Source: Streptococcus infantis ATCC 700779 (lineage in GTDB: Bacteria; Bacillota; Bacilli; Lactobacillales; Streptococcaceae). Taken from it: 64,000 nt of DNA. How positions within the stretch are numbered: the first letter of the stretch is position 1; every line of letters begins with the position of its first letter. Position numbers and translations under genes: made by a program. Below are positions 32,832-42,930 of this stretch, piece by piece. A model generated the notes under the pieces. The model did not search any database, had not been told where the DNA came from, and saw only the letters and a list, made by a program, of their open reading frames with translations. The stretch lies in assembly GCF_000187465.1 (NCBI RefSeq), contig NZ_GL732439.1, positions 764,729 through 828,728 of the forward strand. Reading direction: 5' to 3'.

Positions 32832-34961
32832 ATGGATAAAAAATATGAAAAAATTTCCCAAGATTTGGGTGTAACTTTAAATCAGATTGATACTGTCTTG
32901 TCTTTGACAGCAGAAGGAGCAACTATCCCCTTTATCGCCCGTTATCGGAAAGATATGACCGGAAGTCTAGATGAGGTAGCCATTAAAGCTATTATCGACC
33001 TCGATAAGAGTTTAACTGCTCTAAATGATCGTAAGGAAGCCGTCTTAGCAAAAATCAAAGAGCAAGGCAAGCTAACTAAGGAGTTAGAAGAAGCAATTCT
33101 ATCAGCTGAAAAACTCGCAGATGTAGAAGAACTCTATCTTCCCTATAAGGAGAAACGTCGCACCAAGGCAACGATTGCGCGTGAGGCTGGACTTTTTCCA
33201 CTTGCTCGGTTAATTTTACAAAATGTTTCTAATCTAGAAAAAGAAGCAGAAGCATTTATCTGTGAAGGTTTCGAAACTCCTCAAGAAGCTTTGGCTGGAG
33301 CTGTAGACATCTTGGTTGAAGCACTATCCGAGGATGTTCATTTACGTTCAATGACATATCAAGAGGTACTTAGACGCTCTAAGATTACTTCTCAAGTCAA
33401 AGATGAGAGTCTTGATGAAAAACAAGTCTTTCAGATTTATTACGATTTTTCAGAAACAGTTGCAAACATGCAAGGTTACCGTACGCTTGCCCTTAATCGT
33501 GGTGAGAAGCTAGGCATTTTGAAAATTGGCTTTGAGCATGCGACTGATCGTATCCAATCTTTCTTTGCTGCTCGTTTCAAAGTTAAGAACGCCTATATTG
33601 ACGAAGTTATTCAGCAATCTGTTAAGAAAAAAGTACTACCAGCCATTGAGCGTCGTATTCGTACCGAACTAACAGAAAAGGCAGAAGAAGGAGCTATCCA
33701 ACTCTTCTCAGAAAACCTTCGAAATCTTCTCCTTGTTGCACCTCTTAAAGGGCGCGTGGTCCTTGGATTTGACCCTGCCTTTCGTACAGGTGCCAAGCTT
33801 GCGGTCGTTGATGCGACTGGGAAGATGCTAACGACGCAAGTCATTTATCCAGTCAAACCAGCTTCAGCTCGTCAGATTGAAGAAGCAAAAAGAGATTTAG
33901 CAGATTTGATTGGCCAATATGGTGTGGAAATCATTGCCATCGGTAATGGTACTGCTAGTCGTGAGAGTGAATCCTTCGTCGCTGAAGTACTTAAAGATTT
34001 TCCTGAGGTCAGCTATGTCATTGTCAATGAGAGTGGGGCATCTGTCTACTCAGCTAGTGAACTTGCTCGTCAAGAGTTTCCTGATTTAACTGTTGAGAAA
34101 CGCTCTGCTATTTCGATTGCTCGTCGCTTGCAAGACCCACTTGCTGAATTGGTTAAAATTGATCCCAAATCGATCGGTGTCGGTCAATATCAGCACGATG
34201 TTAGTCAAAAGAAACTGTCTGAAAGTCTGGACTTTGTTGTTGATACAGTCGTTAACCAAGTCGGTGTAAATGTCAATACAGCTAGTCCAGCCTTACTTTC
34301 GCACGTAGCTGGGCTTAACAAAACAATCTCTGAAAATATCGTAAAGTACCGTGAAGAAGAAGGTAAAATCACTTCACGCGCCCAAATAAAGAAAGTCCCT
34401 CGTTTAGGAGCAAAAGCCTTTGAACAGGCTGCAGGTTTCCTCCGTATCCCTGAAAGTAACAATATCCTTGATAACACAGGTGTTCACCCAGAAAACTATG
34501 CTGCTGTTAAGGAACTCTTCAAACGTTTGGACATTAAAGACCTAAATGAAGAAGCGCAAGCCAAACTAAAATCTATTTCTATCAAGGAAATGGCCCAAGA
34601 ATTAGACCTCGGTCAAGAAACTCTTAAAGATATTATTGCAGATCTTTTAAAACCCGGTCGTGATTTCCGTGATTCTTTTGATGCTCCAGTCCTACGTCAG
34701 GATGTCTTGGATATCAAAGACTTAAAAGTTGGCCAGAAGCTTGAGGGCGTTGTTCGTAACGTCGTTGACTTCGGTGCCTTTGTTGACATTGGTATTCACG
34801 AGGATGGCCTGATTCATATCTCTCACATGAGCAAGAAATTCATCAAACATCCGAGTCAAGTCGTTTCAGTTGGTGATTTGGTAACCGTTTGGGTAAAGAA
34901 AATCGATGTCCAACGAGAAAAAGTAAATCTGTCGCTCCTTGCACCAGATGAATCTAACTAA
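32832..34961 (+). CDS. tex: Tex family S1 RNA-binding protein
   Basis: 709 residues. N-terminal Tex domain ([20 protein letters not shown]), YqgF/RNase-H-like core ([17 protein letters not shown]), helix-hairpin-helix repeats ([15 protein letters not shown]) and a C-terminal S1 domain ([20 protein letters not shown]). Tex binds nucleic acid and influences transcription. Full length. It overlaps the SprT-like gene by 14 bp. Confidence 0.95.
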   Translation: MDKKYEKISQDLGVTLNQIDTVLSLTAEGATIPFIARYRKDMTGSLDEVAIKAIIDLDKSLTALNDRKEAVLAKIKEQGKLTKELEEAILSAEKLADVEELYLPYKEKRRTKATIAREAGLFPLARLILQNVSNLEKEAEAFICEGFETPQEALAGAVDILVEALSEDVHLRSMTYQEVLRRSKITSQVKDESLDEKQVFQIYYDFSETVANMQGYRTLALNRGEKLGILKIGFEHATDRIQSFFAARFKVKNAYIDEVIQQSVKKKVLPAIERRIRTELTEKAEEGAIQLFSENLRNLLLVAPLKGRVVLGFDPAFRTGAKLAVVDATGKMLTTQVIYPVKPASARQIEEAKRDLADLIGQYGVEIIAIGNGTASRESESFVAEVLKDFPEVSYVIVNESGASVYSASELARQEFPDLTVEKRSAISIARRLQDPLAELVKIDPKSIGVGQYQHDVSQKKLSESLDFVVDTVVNQVGVNVNTASPALLSHVAGLNKTISENIVKYREEEGKITSRAQIKKVPRLGAKAFEQAAGFLRIPESNNILDNTGVHPENYAAVKELFKRLDIKDLNEEAQAKLKSISIKEMAQELDLGQETLKDIIADLLKPGRDFRDSFDAPVLRQDVLDIKDLKVGQKLEGVVRNVVDFGAFVDIGIHEDGLIHISHMSKKFIKHPSQVVSVGDLVTVWVKKIDVQREKVNLSLLAPDESN

Positions 34962-35397
34962 TTACGTTCGACAAGTTTCTTTAGAAGACTTTGGGAAACC
35001 ATTCAATCATCAAGCTCAATGGAATACTCGTCTGCGGTCGACAGGTGGGCGATTCTTTCCAAAGGATGGGCATTTGGATTTTAACCCCAAAGTTTATCAA
35101 GAACTTGGTTTAGAGGTTTTTCGGAAAATTGTCCGACACGAACTCTGTCATTATCATCTATACTATGAGGGCAAGGGGTATAAACATAAAGATGTAGCCT
35201 TTAAGAATTTGTTAAAAGAAGTGGATGGACTCCGCTTTGTTCCTCCCTTATCAAATGTCAATCAAAAACCAGATTTGGTTTATAAATGTCACTCTTGTGG
35301 TCAAACTTATCAAAGGAAGCGACGAATTGATACCAAACGCTATCGTTGTGGTCTCTGTCGTGGTAAACTCATTTTGCAAAATCCGCCTAAGGACTGA
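34948..35397 (+). CDS. SprT-like zinc metalloprotease family protein
   Basis: 149 residues from ATG 34948. [10 protein letters not shown] gives the HExxH zinc site; two CxxC pairs (CHSCGQ and CGLCRG) form a C-terminal zinc ribbon, as in SprT/SprL proteins. The exact substrate is unknown in bacteria. It overlaps the tex stop, so translation is coupled. Confidence 0.88.
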   Translation: MNLTNYVRQVSLEDFGKPFNHQAQWNTRLRSTGGRFFPKDGHLDFNPKVYQELGLEVFRKIVRHELCHYHLYYEGKGYKHKDVAFKNLLKEVDGLRFVPPLSNVNQKPDLVYKCHSCGQTYQRKRRIDTKRYRCGLCRGKLILQNPPKD

Positions 35398-35456
35398 TGC
35401 AGGGTGTTCTAGTTCATGTTATACTTATTTCAAGAATACCGAAAGAGGTACAAACT

Positions 35457-35729
35457 ATGAATAAAAATTTTTACAAAATGAGACGAAATCGTATGATATC
35501 AGGAGTACTTGCTGGACTCTCTGATAAATGGGACCTTGATGTTACTCTTGTGCGCTTCATTTTTGCTATCTTTACAATCGCAAACTTCGGACTTGGAATC
35601 ATCATCTACATCATCTTAGCCTCTATCTTGCCAACAAAGGAAGATATCGAAGCAGAAATGTACGGAACAGGACCACGTAAGATAAAAGAGGCTGAACCAA
35701 TCGATGATGATAAAGGTTGGTTTTGGTAG
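35457..35729 (+). CDS. PspC-domain membrane protein
   Basis: 90 residues from ATG 35457 (AAAGAGG upstream). MRRNRMISGVLAGLSDKWD and DVTLVRFIFAIFTIANFGLG are the PspC (phage-shock C-like) domain, followed by a single membrane helix and an acidic tail ending KGWFW. Likely part of an envelope-stress response. Followed by a bidirectional terminator. Confidence 0.88.
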   Translation: MNKNFYKMRRNRMISGVLAGLSDKWDLDVTLVRFIFAIFTIANFGLGIIIYIILASILPTKEDIEAEMYGTGPRKIKEAEPIDDDKGWFW

Positions 35730-35759
35730 TTTTACTTAATTATATATGTTTGGATAATA

Positions 35760-35786
35760 AAAAAGATACCTCGAGGTATCTTTTTT
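35760..35786. terminator. Bidirectional terminator
   Basis: AAAAAGATACCTCG and CGAGGTATCTTTTTT form a near-perfect palindrome between the PspC gene (plus) and the VIT1-like gene (minus). Confidence 0.88.
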
Positions 35787-36480
35787 AAATACTAAACAAC
35801 TGACCCAATAGATAGGTCACTCCCATGGTCAAAAGACCGATACAAAGGTTACGAATCATAGCTGTTTTAGTTGGGGCTTTCCCGAGTTTGGCACTGGTGT
35901 AACCTGTAATCAATAGAGAAATCGCAACGATAAAAACAGTAGCAGGGATTCGATAGTCACTTGGAAAGATGGTAATGGAAAGCATTGGTGGTAGACTACC
36001 AAGAACAAAAGCAATGAAGCTAGATGCTGCAGCATGCCAAGGATTGGTAAACTCTTCATACTCGATTCCGTATTTTTCTTCAACTAAAGCTTTAAGTGGA
36101 TTTTTAAGAAAAGCTTTATTGACTAAAAGTTGAGCTGAAGTTTCACACTCACCATTTTGAAGATAAGCAGCATATAGAGATTTCTTTGCAGCCTCGATAT
36201 CCTTATCCAAAAGTAATTGCTCACGAGCTACTGCGGCTTCTTCGGTGTCTTTTTGAGTAGATACTGAAACATATTCACCTCCAGCCATAGAGAAGGCACC
36301 CGCTAAGATGGCAGCCAAACCTGAAAGAAAGATTATCCAGATATTACTGGTTGCACTGGCAACGCCGATAACAACTCCAGCGATGGAAATGATCCCGTCA
36401 TTGGCTCCGAGCACACCAGCACGTAAAATGTTTAAACGACCAGCGAAGTTTGTATCAATTTCATGTGTAATTTTTGACAT
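35785..36480 (-). CDS. VIT1/CCC1 family transporter
   Basis: 231 residues from the ATG preceded by AAGGAGAAGAAT; the open frame extends 32 codons further upstream, without a better start. Typical features: RAGVLGANDGIISIAGVVIG, SMAGGEYVSVSTQKDTEEAA in the first half, and two pairs of membrane helices. Family members move iron or manganese into vacuoles or out of the cytosol. Confidence 0.87.
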   Translation of the reverse strand: MSKITHEIDTNFAGRLNILRAGVLGANDGIISIAGVVIGVASATSNIWIIFLSGLAAILAGAFSMAGGEYVSVSTQKDTEEAAVAREQLLLDKDIEAAKKSLYAAYLQNGECETSAQLLVNKAFLKNPLKALVEEKYGIEYEEFTNPWHAAASSFIAFVLGSLPPMLSITIFPSDYRIPATVFIVAISLLITGYTSAKLGKAPTKTAMIRNLCIGLLTMGVTYLLGQLFSI

Positions 36481-36668
36481 ATTCTTCTCCTTTTTATCCA
36501 TTATAAAGTATAGGAGAAGTAAAAACAAACTTTTTAAACTTTCTGAAAAAAGTTTTTCAATTCTAATATATGTCATAGCTATTGCTTATGCCAATATATA
36601 ACAAAGTTGTATTTGTAACTGACTGTCATAGATGATACAATTAATGTAATGAAATCTTTGGAGGTCTG

Positions 36669-37952
36669 ATGATGACTCGTGAATTTAAATTTGAAACCCT
36701 ACAATTGCATGCAGGACAAGTGGTAGATGCTACTACCAAGTCTCGTGCTGTACCAATTTATCAAACAACATCTTTTGTATTTGAAGATACACAGGAGGGT
36801 GCAGACCTTTTTGCCCTTCAAAAAGCTGGAAATATCTATACTCGTATTACCAATCCAACAACTTCAGCCTTTGAAGAGCGTATTGCAGCACTAGAAGGCG
36901 GAGTAGGTGCACTTGCCACAGCTTCTGGGATGGCAGCTCTTACTTATACTATCCTTGGACTTGCTCATGCTGGTGATCATGTGGTTGCAGCTTCAACTAT
37001 CTATGGTGGGACCTTTAACCTTTTGAAAGAAACCCTTCCTCGTTACGGAATCACCACTACTTTTGTTGATATTGATAATCTAGAAGAAGTAGAGGCAGCG
37101 ATTAAAGATAATACAAAACTTGTTTTGATTGAAACTTTGGGTAATCCAGTTATCAACATTCCTGATATTGAAAAAATAGCTGAAATTGCTCATAAACATC
37201 AGATTCCTTTGGTTTCAGACAATACCTTTGCAACGCCTTATCTTATCAATGTCTTTTCACACGGTGTAGATATCTCGGTTCACTCGGCGACTAAATTTAT
37301 CGGTGGACACGGTACAACTATTGGCGGTGTTATCGTCGATAGCGGTAAGTTTGACTGGGCTGCTTCAGGAAAATTCCCTCAATTAGTCGATGAAGATCCA
37401 AGCTACCACAATATCAGCTATACTCGTGATGTTGGTGCTGCAGCCTTTATCGTTGCTGCTCGCGTGCAATTGCTTCGCGATATGGGAGCTGCCCTTTCAC
37501 CATTTAACTCATTCTTGCTCCTACAAGGTCTTGAGACACTATCTCTCCGTGTTGAACGTCATGTTCAAAATGCTGAGAAAATCGTTGATTTCCTTGTGAA
37601 CCATCCAAAAGTTGAAAAAGTCAATTATCCAAAATTAGCTGATAGCCCTTACCATGCCTTGGCGGAGAAATATTTACCAAAAGGTGTTGGTTCAATCTTT
37701 ACCTTCCACGTTAAAGGCGGAGAAGCAGAAGCTCGTAAGGTGATTGATAGCTTAGAAATCTTTTCAAACCTTGCAAACGTAGCAGATGCCAAATCATTGG
37801 TCGTTCATCCAGCAACTACAACTCATTCTCAATTGTCTGACTCTGATCTAGAAGCAGCAGGAGTAACTAAAAATCAAATCCGTCTATCAATTGGACTAGA
37901 AAATGTCGATGATTTGATTGAAGATTTACGACTAGCTCTTGAAAAAATCTAA
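36669..37952 (+). CDS. metY: O-acetylhomoserine sulfhydrylase (MetY type)
   Basis: 427 residues. Cys/Met-metabolism PLP enzyme: ITNPTTSAFEERIAALEGG, the PLP lysine in SVHSATKFIGGHGTTIGG, and a C-terminal SIGLENVDDLIEDL. Length and the long insertion after the PLP lysine fit O-acetylhomoserine (thiol)-lyase, which makes homocysteine from O-acetylhomoserine and sulfide. ATG 36669 or 36672 after GGAGGT. Terminator at 37977 overlaps the radC start region. Confidence 0.9.
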   Translation: MMTREFKFETLQLHAGQVVDATTKSRAVPIYQTTSFVFEDTQEGADLFALQKAGNIYTRITNPTTSAFEERIAALEGGVGALATASGMAALTYTILGLAHAGDHVVAASTIYGGTFNLLKETLPRYGITTTFVDIDNLEEVEAAIKDNTKLVLIETLGNPVINIPDIEKIAEIAHKHQIPLVSDNTFATPYLINVFSHGVDISVHSATKFIGGHGTTIGGVIVDSGKFDWAASGKFPQLVDEDPSYHNISYTRDVGAAAFIVAARVQLLRDMGAALSPFNSFLLLQGLETLSLRVERHVQNAEKIVDFLVNHPKVEKVNYPKLADSPYHALAEKYLPKGVGSIFTFHVKGGEAEARKVIDSLEIFSNLANVADAKSLVVHPATTTHSQLSDSDLEAAGVTKNQIRLSIGLENVDDLIEDLRLALEKI

Positions 37953-37977
37953 AAATAACTTATATTTATCAAATTAA

Positions 37978-38015
37978 GCATCCTTCTCACGAATAATAAA
38001 GTGAGGAGGATTTTT
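37978..38015 (+). terminator. metY terminator hairpin containing radC control elements
   Basis: ATCCTTCTCAC and GTGAGGAGGAT pair at 10 of 11 positions plus one G-U, followed by TTTT. The 3' arm is the radC ribosome binding site (AGGAGGA, 38004-38010). The loop contains CACGAATA (37988-37995), one base from the competence CIN-box TACGAATA. Confidence 0.65.
37988..37995 (+). promoter_or_regulatory. Candidate CIN-box (SigX/ComX promoter) of radC
   Basis: CACGAATA matches the streptococcal combox TACGAATA in 7 of 8 bases. radC is a late competence gene in pneumococcus. A start about 8-10 bases downstream would fall at the ribosome binding site, giving a very short leader. Confidence 0.5.
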
Positions 38016-38696
38016 ATGTATAGTATTTCATTTCAAGAAGATTCGCTTTTACCAAGAGAGAGACTAGTCAAAGAAGGAGTAGAAGCACTCAGCAACCAAG
38101 AATTACTGGCAATATTACTAAGGACAGGCACAAAACAGGCTAATGTTTTTGAAATAGCGCAGAAGGTCTTAAATCAGCTGACATGTTTAACTGACCTCAA
38201 AAGAATGAGTCTACAGGAATTGCAGACTCTATCGGGTATTGGACGTGTTAAGGCTATCGAATTGCAAGCCGTTATTGAATTAGGCTACCGTATCCATAAA
38301 AAGGAAACAGTGGAAATGGAGAGTATTCTTAGCAGTCGTAAATTAGCTAAAAAGATGCAGTCTGAGATTGGAGATAAAAAACAAGAGCACCTAGTGGCGC
38401 TCTATCTGAATACTCAAAATCAAATCATTCATCAGCAGACTATTTTTATCGGGTCTGCCACGAGAAGTATTGCAGAACCGAGAGAAATTCTCCACTACGC
38501 TTTGAAGCATATGGCAACATCTGTGATTCTGGTTCACAATCATCCATCAGGAGCAGTGGTTCCTAGCCCCAATGATGACCATGTTACGAAGCTTGTTAAA
38601 GAAGCCTGTGAATTAATGGGATTGGTCTTATTGGACCATTTAATTGTCTCTCATTCTGATTATTTTAGTTACCGGGAGAAGACGGATATGATATAA
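38016..38696 (+). CDS. radC: RadC family JAMM-domain protein
   Basis: 226 residues from ATG 38016 (AGGAGGA upstream). N-terminal helix-hairpin-helix ([20 protein letters not shown]) and a C-terminal JAMM metal site [14 protein letters not shown]. Induced with late competence genes in pneumococcus; its original link to DNA repair is disputed. Followed by a bidirectional terminator. Confidence 0.93.
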   Translation: MYSISFQEDSLLPRERLVKEGVEALSNQELLAILLRTGTKQANVFEIAQKVLNQLTCLTDLKRMSLQELQTLSGIGRVKAIELQAVIELGYRIHKKETVEMESILSSRKLAKKMQSEIGDKKQEHLVALYLNTQNQIIHQQTIFIGSATRSIAEPREILHYALKHMATSVILVHNHPSGAVVPSPNDDHVTKLVKEACELMGLVLLDHLIVSHSDYFSYREKTDMI

Positions 38697-38722
38697 AAAA
38701 CCTGTATATGATACAGGTTTTA
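38694..38722. terminator. Bidirectional terminator
   Basis: AAAAACCTGTAT and ATACAGGTTTT arms around ATG, between convergent radC and the amidotransferase gene. Confidence 0.85.
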
Positions 38723-39409
38723 CATTTCATTGACGACATAGTCGAAAAGTGTTTTATCTTTGGGGCGATTTTCAAAGAGAAATTCAGGATGCCATTGAAC
38801 CCCAAGATAAGGGAAGCCATCCGTAGTTGTAACAGCTTCGATAATACCATCTTTAGGATCATGTGCTACAACCTTAAGATTAGGAGCTAAATCTTTGATG
38901 CTCTGATGGTGGAAAGAATTGATATGAGAGATTTCTCCATAGATTTCTCTTAGAATAGTATCTGGTTCGGTGACAAGTCGCTGAGTGGTGTATTCAGCGG
39001 AAGTATCTTGCCAATGATCTTCGATATCTTGATAAAGTGTTCCACCCATGGCAACGTTAAAGAGCTGAGTACCACGACAAACAGAAAAAATTGGTTTATT
39101 TTGCTTGATTGCTTCTTTAATGAGCGCTAACTCAAAAATATCACGTTGAAGGTGGTAATCGTCGCTATCAATAGCTTTTGGCTCACCATAGTATTTAGGG
39201 TCAACATTTTGTCCACCGGTTAAAATAAGTTTATCAATTAAACTAATGTAGTAACCGGCCATTTCTTCATCACCAATTGGTAGGATAATGGGGATACCTC
39301 CAGCTTCCTTAACTCCTTCAACAAAGCCTTTGGCAGCATAACTCATCATAAGCTCATCATCTGGATGCGGGGTTTCATTTCCTGTAATCCCAATAACTGG
39401 TTTTTTCAT
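38720..39409 (-). CDS. Class I glutamine amidotransferase (gamma-glutamyl-GABA hydrolase-like)
   Basis: 229 residues. PIFSVCRGTQLFNVAMGG holds the nucleophilic cysteine; GVQWHPEF supplies the histidine and glutamate of the triad. The family (peptidase C26, PuuD-like) hydrolyses gamma-glutamyl amides. The natural substrate in streptococci is not established. It is 15 bp downstream of rex, probably in its operon. Confidence 0.85.
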   Translation of the reverse strand: MKKPVIGITGNETPHPDDELMMSYAAKGFVEGVKEAGGIPIILPIGDEEMAGYYISLIDKLILTGGQNVDPKYYGEPKAIDSDDYHLQRDIFELALIKEAIKQNKPIFSVCRGTQLFNVAMGGTLYQDIEDHWQDTSAEYTTQRLVTEPDTILREIYGEISHINSFHHQSIKDLAPNLKVVAHDPKDGIIEAVTTTDGFPYLGVQWHPEFLFENRPKDKTLFDYVVNEM

Positions 39410-39424
39410 AAATCAATTCGCTTT

Positions 39425-40066
39425 CTAATCCTCTTTTCGCATGAAATAGAGGAGGGTTTGAAGTTCGCTAGTAAGATCGACATACTGAACAACTACGTCT
39501 TTAGGAAGATGTAGGTGAACAGGAGAAAAACTGAGTATACCTTTGATACCAGCATCAACCAAAAGTTCTGCAACTTCTTGAGATTTAACACTAGGAACAG
39601 TAAGAATAGCAGTTTTAACATCACTATCCTTAATTTTATCCTTTATTTGAGAGATTCCATAGATTGGAACACCGTCGGGTGTCTTGGTACCAACCTCAGG
39701 ATGATCATCTAGGTCAAAAGCCATGATGATTTTCATCTTGTTACGCTCATGAAAGCGGTAGTGGAGGAGGGCATGTCCCATATTTCCAATACCTACAAGC
39801 ATAACATTGGTAATAGAATTATCATTTAAAAGATCAGCGAAAAAGTTCATGAGCTTTTTGACATCATAGCCAAATCCACGACGACCAAGTTCGCCAAAGT
39901 AAGAGAAGTCACGACGAACAGTGGCAGAATCAATTCCAATCGCTTCTGCAATTTGTTTGGAATTAGCTCTTTCAATTTTCTCGGCATTAAATCTTTTAAA
40001 AATACGGTAATAGAGAGAAAGTCTCTTTGCTGTTGCCTTTGGAATAGCAGACTGTTTTTCTTTCAC
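39425..40066 (-). CDS. rex: Redox-sensing transcriptional repressor Rex
   Basis: 213 residues. N-terminal winged helix ([20 protein letters not shown] and [11 protein letters not shown]) and C-terminal Rossmann domain with [14 protein letters not shown]. Rex senses the NADH/NAD ratio and represses fermentation genes when NADH is low. A candidate Rex site lies upstream at 40105-40122. Confidence 0.95.
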   Translation of the reverse strand: MKEKQSAIPKATAKRLSLYYRIFKRFNAEKIERANSKQIAEAIGIDSATVRRDFSYFGELGRRGFGYDVKKLMNFFADLLNDNSITNVMLVGIGNMGHALLHYRFHERNKMKIIMAFDLDDHPEVGTKTPDGVPIYGISQIKDKIKDSDVKTAILTVPSVKSQEVAELLVDAGIKGILSFSPVHLHLPKDVVVQYVDLTSELQTLLYFMRKED

Positions 40067-40104
40067 AAAATCACAACCTTTCTATCTACTATTTTATAGA
40101 AAGC

Positions 40105-40122
40105 TTGTGAAAATTGCAACAA
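40105..40122 (-). promoter_or_regulatory. Candidate Rex operator upstream of rex
   Basis: On the plus strand TTGTGAAAATTGCAACAA: one perfect half-site TTGTGA and an imperfect CAACAA, matching the 18-bp Rex layout TTGTGA-N6-TCACAA in 10 of 12 half-site bases. It lies 39 bp before the rex start, a position suited to autoregulation. Confidence 0.55.
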
Positions 40123-40148
40123 TAACGAAAAAAAACTAAGAAAAAATC

Positions 40149-40364
40149 TTAGTTTATCTTCGTTTCGTGGTAAGTCCTTAAAAAGCGGTAGAGGTCACCT
40201 AGAAGTCCTTGATAGATTTCAACTCCATCATGTGTTAATGAAGTAATATGAGTAGTATCAGGGAGAGTAACACAACCCGATAGAGAGAGCATAAGAGCTT
40301 CATAGTCTTCATATTCTTGCACACGCTCTACTTGATAGGAGTCCTTGTAAGTTAATCGAAACAT
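40149..40364 (-). CDS. DUF4649 family protein
   Basis: 71 residues, soluble. MFRLTYKDSYQVERVQEYED and THDGVEIYQGLLGDLYRF match the small streptococcal DUF4649 family. Function unknown. Last gene of the prs-desulfurase-DUF1831 group on the minus strand, 9 bp after its neighbour. Confidence 0.75.
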   Translation of the reverse strand: MFRLTYKDSYQVERVQEYEDYEALMLSLSGCVTLPDTTHITSLTHDGVEIYQGLLGDLYRFLRTYHETKIN

Positions 40365-40373
40365 AATGACCTT

Positions 40374-40721
40374 CTATCTTTCGTTTTTTGTAAATACGCC
40401 ACGTTCAACCAGGCTATCCATCAAAAAGTAAAATTTCTCTTGGTGGATATGAGTTTCTTCTGATTTGAAGATATCAACTAAACGTAGACCAAATTTATCA
40501 GTGATATTGATTTTTACACCAGTTAAGTCTTTGTTGATGATAATCTTAAGTTGGAATCCTTCTCCGCTATTTGGAACCTTTTCAAGTAGACGCGTTAATT
40601 CATAGTTCCCAACTTTAGTTTCAAAAAAAGTATTATCTTTAAGCGTAAATTTTTTAACAATTGGACTAAGTGTGTATTCGTAACGACAATTTTTAAGTTT
40701 AATCGTTTGCTCAAATGCCAT
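40374..40721 (-). CDS. DUF1831 family protein
   Basis: 115 residues from MAFEQTIKLKNCRYEYTLSP; an upstream start in frame lies inside the desulfurase gene and is less likely. The family is found next to cysteine desulfurases in lactic acid bacteria, and may assist sulfur transfer. It is 4 bp downstream of the desulfurase gene. Confidence 0.78.
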   Translation of the reverse strand: MAFEQTIKLKNCRYEYTLSPIVKKFTLKDNTFFETKVGNYELTRLLEKVPNSGEGFQLKIIINKDLTGVKINITDKFGLRLVDIFKSEETHIHQEKFYFLMDSLVERGVFTKNER

Positions 40722-40725
40722 TAAG

Positions 40726-41841
40726 TTATCCTCCGATGATATTTTTAAGAGTTTTAGCAAGAGTTATCATTTCTTGTTCCGTATTTTGAGGTGAAATGCT
40801 GACGCGTACAGACTCGTGTAAGCGAGGAGATTCTTCTCCGTAGAAGGCTTGAAGAACATGACTGACCTGAACAACACCAGCTGTACAAGCAGAACCTGTT
40901 GAAATAGAAATACCTTCAAGGTCTAAACGAAGTAGTAGTAGATCGTTGCGTTGTCCCGGAAATCCGATATTTAGGACATAAGGGAGTTGCTCTTTACCTT
41001 GATTGAGATAATAGGTTGATCCAGTCATCTCAGTTAGAAAAACTTTCTGTAGTTTTTGAACTTTATTAAAGTTAGCCTCTAGATGATCTATATCGTCCTT
41101 AAGTGCTGCAACCATACCAATAATTGCGGGAAGGTTTTCTGTCCCTGCTCTTTTTTTCTGTTCTTGATCTCCACCATGTAGGTAAGGATCAAAATCTGTA
41201 GAAGCAGCGTATAGGAAACCGATACCCTTTGGACCGTGAAATTTATGAGCAGAAGCACTGAGGAAATCTATCCCTAGTTCTTCAGGAAGAATCTCTAGCT
41301 TCCCGACAGCTTGAACAGCATCTACATGATAAGCTGCTGAATGTCCTTTTAAAATCTGACCAATTTCAGCGATTGGTAAAAGAGTACCTGTTTCATTGTT
41401 AACATACATAGTTGAAACGAGAATAGTATCTTCACGCAGTGCATTTTTGACTTGATCTGCAGTGATTTCTTGATTGTCGGGTTTTAAAATAGTCACTTCA
41501 AATCCAAAATTTTCCACCAGATATTCAATTGGTTCAAGCACAGCGTGATGCTCGATAGCAGTAGTAATAATGTGTTTTCCGCGATTTTGATGACGGAGAC
41601 AGTAGCCGATAATAGCTGTATTATTACTTTCTGTACCACCAGAAGTGAAGAAAATGTGTTGGGGCTTTGTACCTAGTATACCTGCTAACTCTTGACGGGC
41701 TTCACGTAATAATTTTCCTGCTTGACGCCCATGACCATGAATGCTAGAAGGATTGCCATAAGTCTCCTGCATGACTTGAGTCATTGCTGAGATAGCTGCA
41801 GATGACATGGGTGTCGTAGCAGCATTATCTAAATAAATCAA
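40726..41841 (-). CDS. Cysteine desulfurase family protein (NifS/IscS-like)
   Basis: 371 residues. PLP lysine in SASAHKFHGPKGIGFLY, early YLDNAATTPMS, and the cysteine-loop STGSACTAGVVQ. It takes sulfur from cysteine as a persulfide for tRNA thiolation or Fe-S assembly. No tRNA-specific partner (mnmA, thiI) is adjacent. Follows prs by 15 bp. Confidence 0.9.
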   Translation of the reverse strand: MIYLDNAATTPMSSAAISAMTQVMQETYGNPSSIHGHGRQAGKLLREARQELAGILGTKPQHIFFTSGGTESNNTAIIGYCLRHQNRGKHIITTAIEHHAVLEPIEYLVENFGFEVTILKPDNQEITADQVKNALREDTILVSTMYVNNETGTLLPIAEIGQILKGHSAAYHVDAVQAVGKLEILPEELGIDFLSASAHKFHGPKGIGFLYAASTDFDPYLHGGDQEQKKRAGTENLPAIIGMVAALKDDIDHLEANFNKVQKLQKVFLTEMTGSTYYLNQGKEQLPYVLNIGFPGQRNDLLLLRLDLEGISISTGSACTAGVVQVSHVLQAFYGEESPRLHESVRVSISPQNTEQEMITLAKTLKNIIGG

Positions 41842-41856
41842 AAACTCACCTAATTT

Positions 41857-42807
41857 CTATTTAAATTTAAATAGTGGACTAACTGGTTTTCTTTCATGAA
41901 TACGAACCATGGCATCACCAATTAGTTCGCTTGCGGTAATATATTGTACATTCTTAGGTTTTTTACTTTCTGTCAATACAGAATCTGTAACCAAGACTTC
42001 CTTGATATTAGCTGCATCCAACAACTCTGCAGCACCGTTGACGAACAAACCATGGCTGGATACCGCGTAGATTTCAGTAGCACCATCGCGTTCCAAAATT
42101 TTAGCAGCTTCAGAGAAAGTACGGCCTGTATTAAGAATGTCATCGATTAAGATTGCTTTCTTACCTTCAACCTCTCCGATAATGTAACCTTGGCTACGTT
42201 CAGAATCATCTTGAGCATAGTCAATGATAGCAATCGGAGCATCAAGGTATTCAGCAAGGCTACGAGCACGTTTTACACCTGAGTTTTTAGGGCTGACAAC
42301 AACCACATCTGGACCAGTTAAACCTTTATCAATGTAGTGTTTTGCAAATAGCGGAATTGTATAGAGGTTATCTACAGGAATATCAAAGAAACCTTGTACC
42401 TGAACAGCATGAAGGTCCAGTGTCAATACACGGCTAACCCCAGCTTTTACTAACATATTTGCAACAAGTTTAGCTGTAAGAGGTTCTCGAGAAGAAGCAA
42501 TACGGTCTTGACGAGCATAACCAAAGTATGGAAGCACAACGTTAATGGTATTTGCACTAGCACGAACACAGGCGTCAACCATGATTAATAGTTCCATCAA
42601 GTGGTTATTAACAGGGTAGCTGGTTGATTGGATGATATAAACATCATATCCACGAACACTTTCTTCGATATTAACTTGGATTTCACCATCGGAGAATTGA
42701 CGTGATGATAATTTTCCTAGTGGAACACCTGCTGCATCCGCAATTTTTTGAGCTATTTCATGATTGGATGAAAGTGAAAAAAGCTTCATATTTTTTGTAT
42801 CTGACAT
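41857..42807 (-). CDS. prs: Ribose-phosphate pyrophosphokinase
   Basis: 316 residues. PRPP synthetase signature [17 protein letters not shown]-type region, [19 protein letters not shown] and the PRPP-binding loop [14 protein letters not shown]. The PRPP loop reads DDILNTGRT where the main bacterial enzyme usually has DDMIDTAGT, so this is the second streptococcal paralogue (Prs2 type). Makes PRPP for nucleotide, histidine and tryptophan synthesis. Confidence 0.92.
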   Translation of the reverse strand: MSDTKNMKLFSLSSNHEIAQKIADAAGVPLGKLSSRQFSDGEIQVNIEESVRGYDVYIIQSTSYPVNNHLMELLIMVDACVRASANTINVVLPYFGYARQDRIASSREPLTAKLVANMLVKAGVSRVLTLDLHAVQVQGFFDIPVDNLYTIPLFAKHYIDKGLTGPDVVVVSPKNSGVKRARSLAEYLDAPIAIIDYAQDDSERSQGYIIGEVEGKKAILIDDILNTGRTFSEAAKILERDGATEIYAVSSHGLFVNGAAELLDAANIKEVLVTDSVLTESKKPKNVQYITASELIGDAMVRIHERKPVSPLFKFK

Positions 42808-42930
42808 TGATAAACCGTCCTCTATAAACTAAGTGAATCAGCAAAAGGAAACATTTTCTTAGCGAGAGTGTTCCATTACAGATTCTATTATTTTTTATCT
42901 CTTATATTTTATCAAAAAAAGTTGATTATT

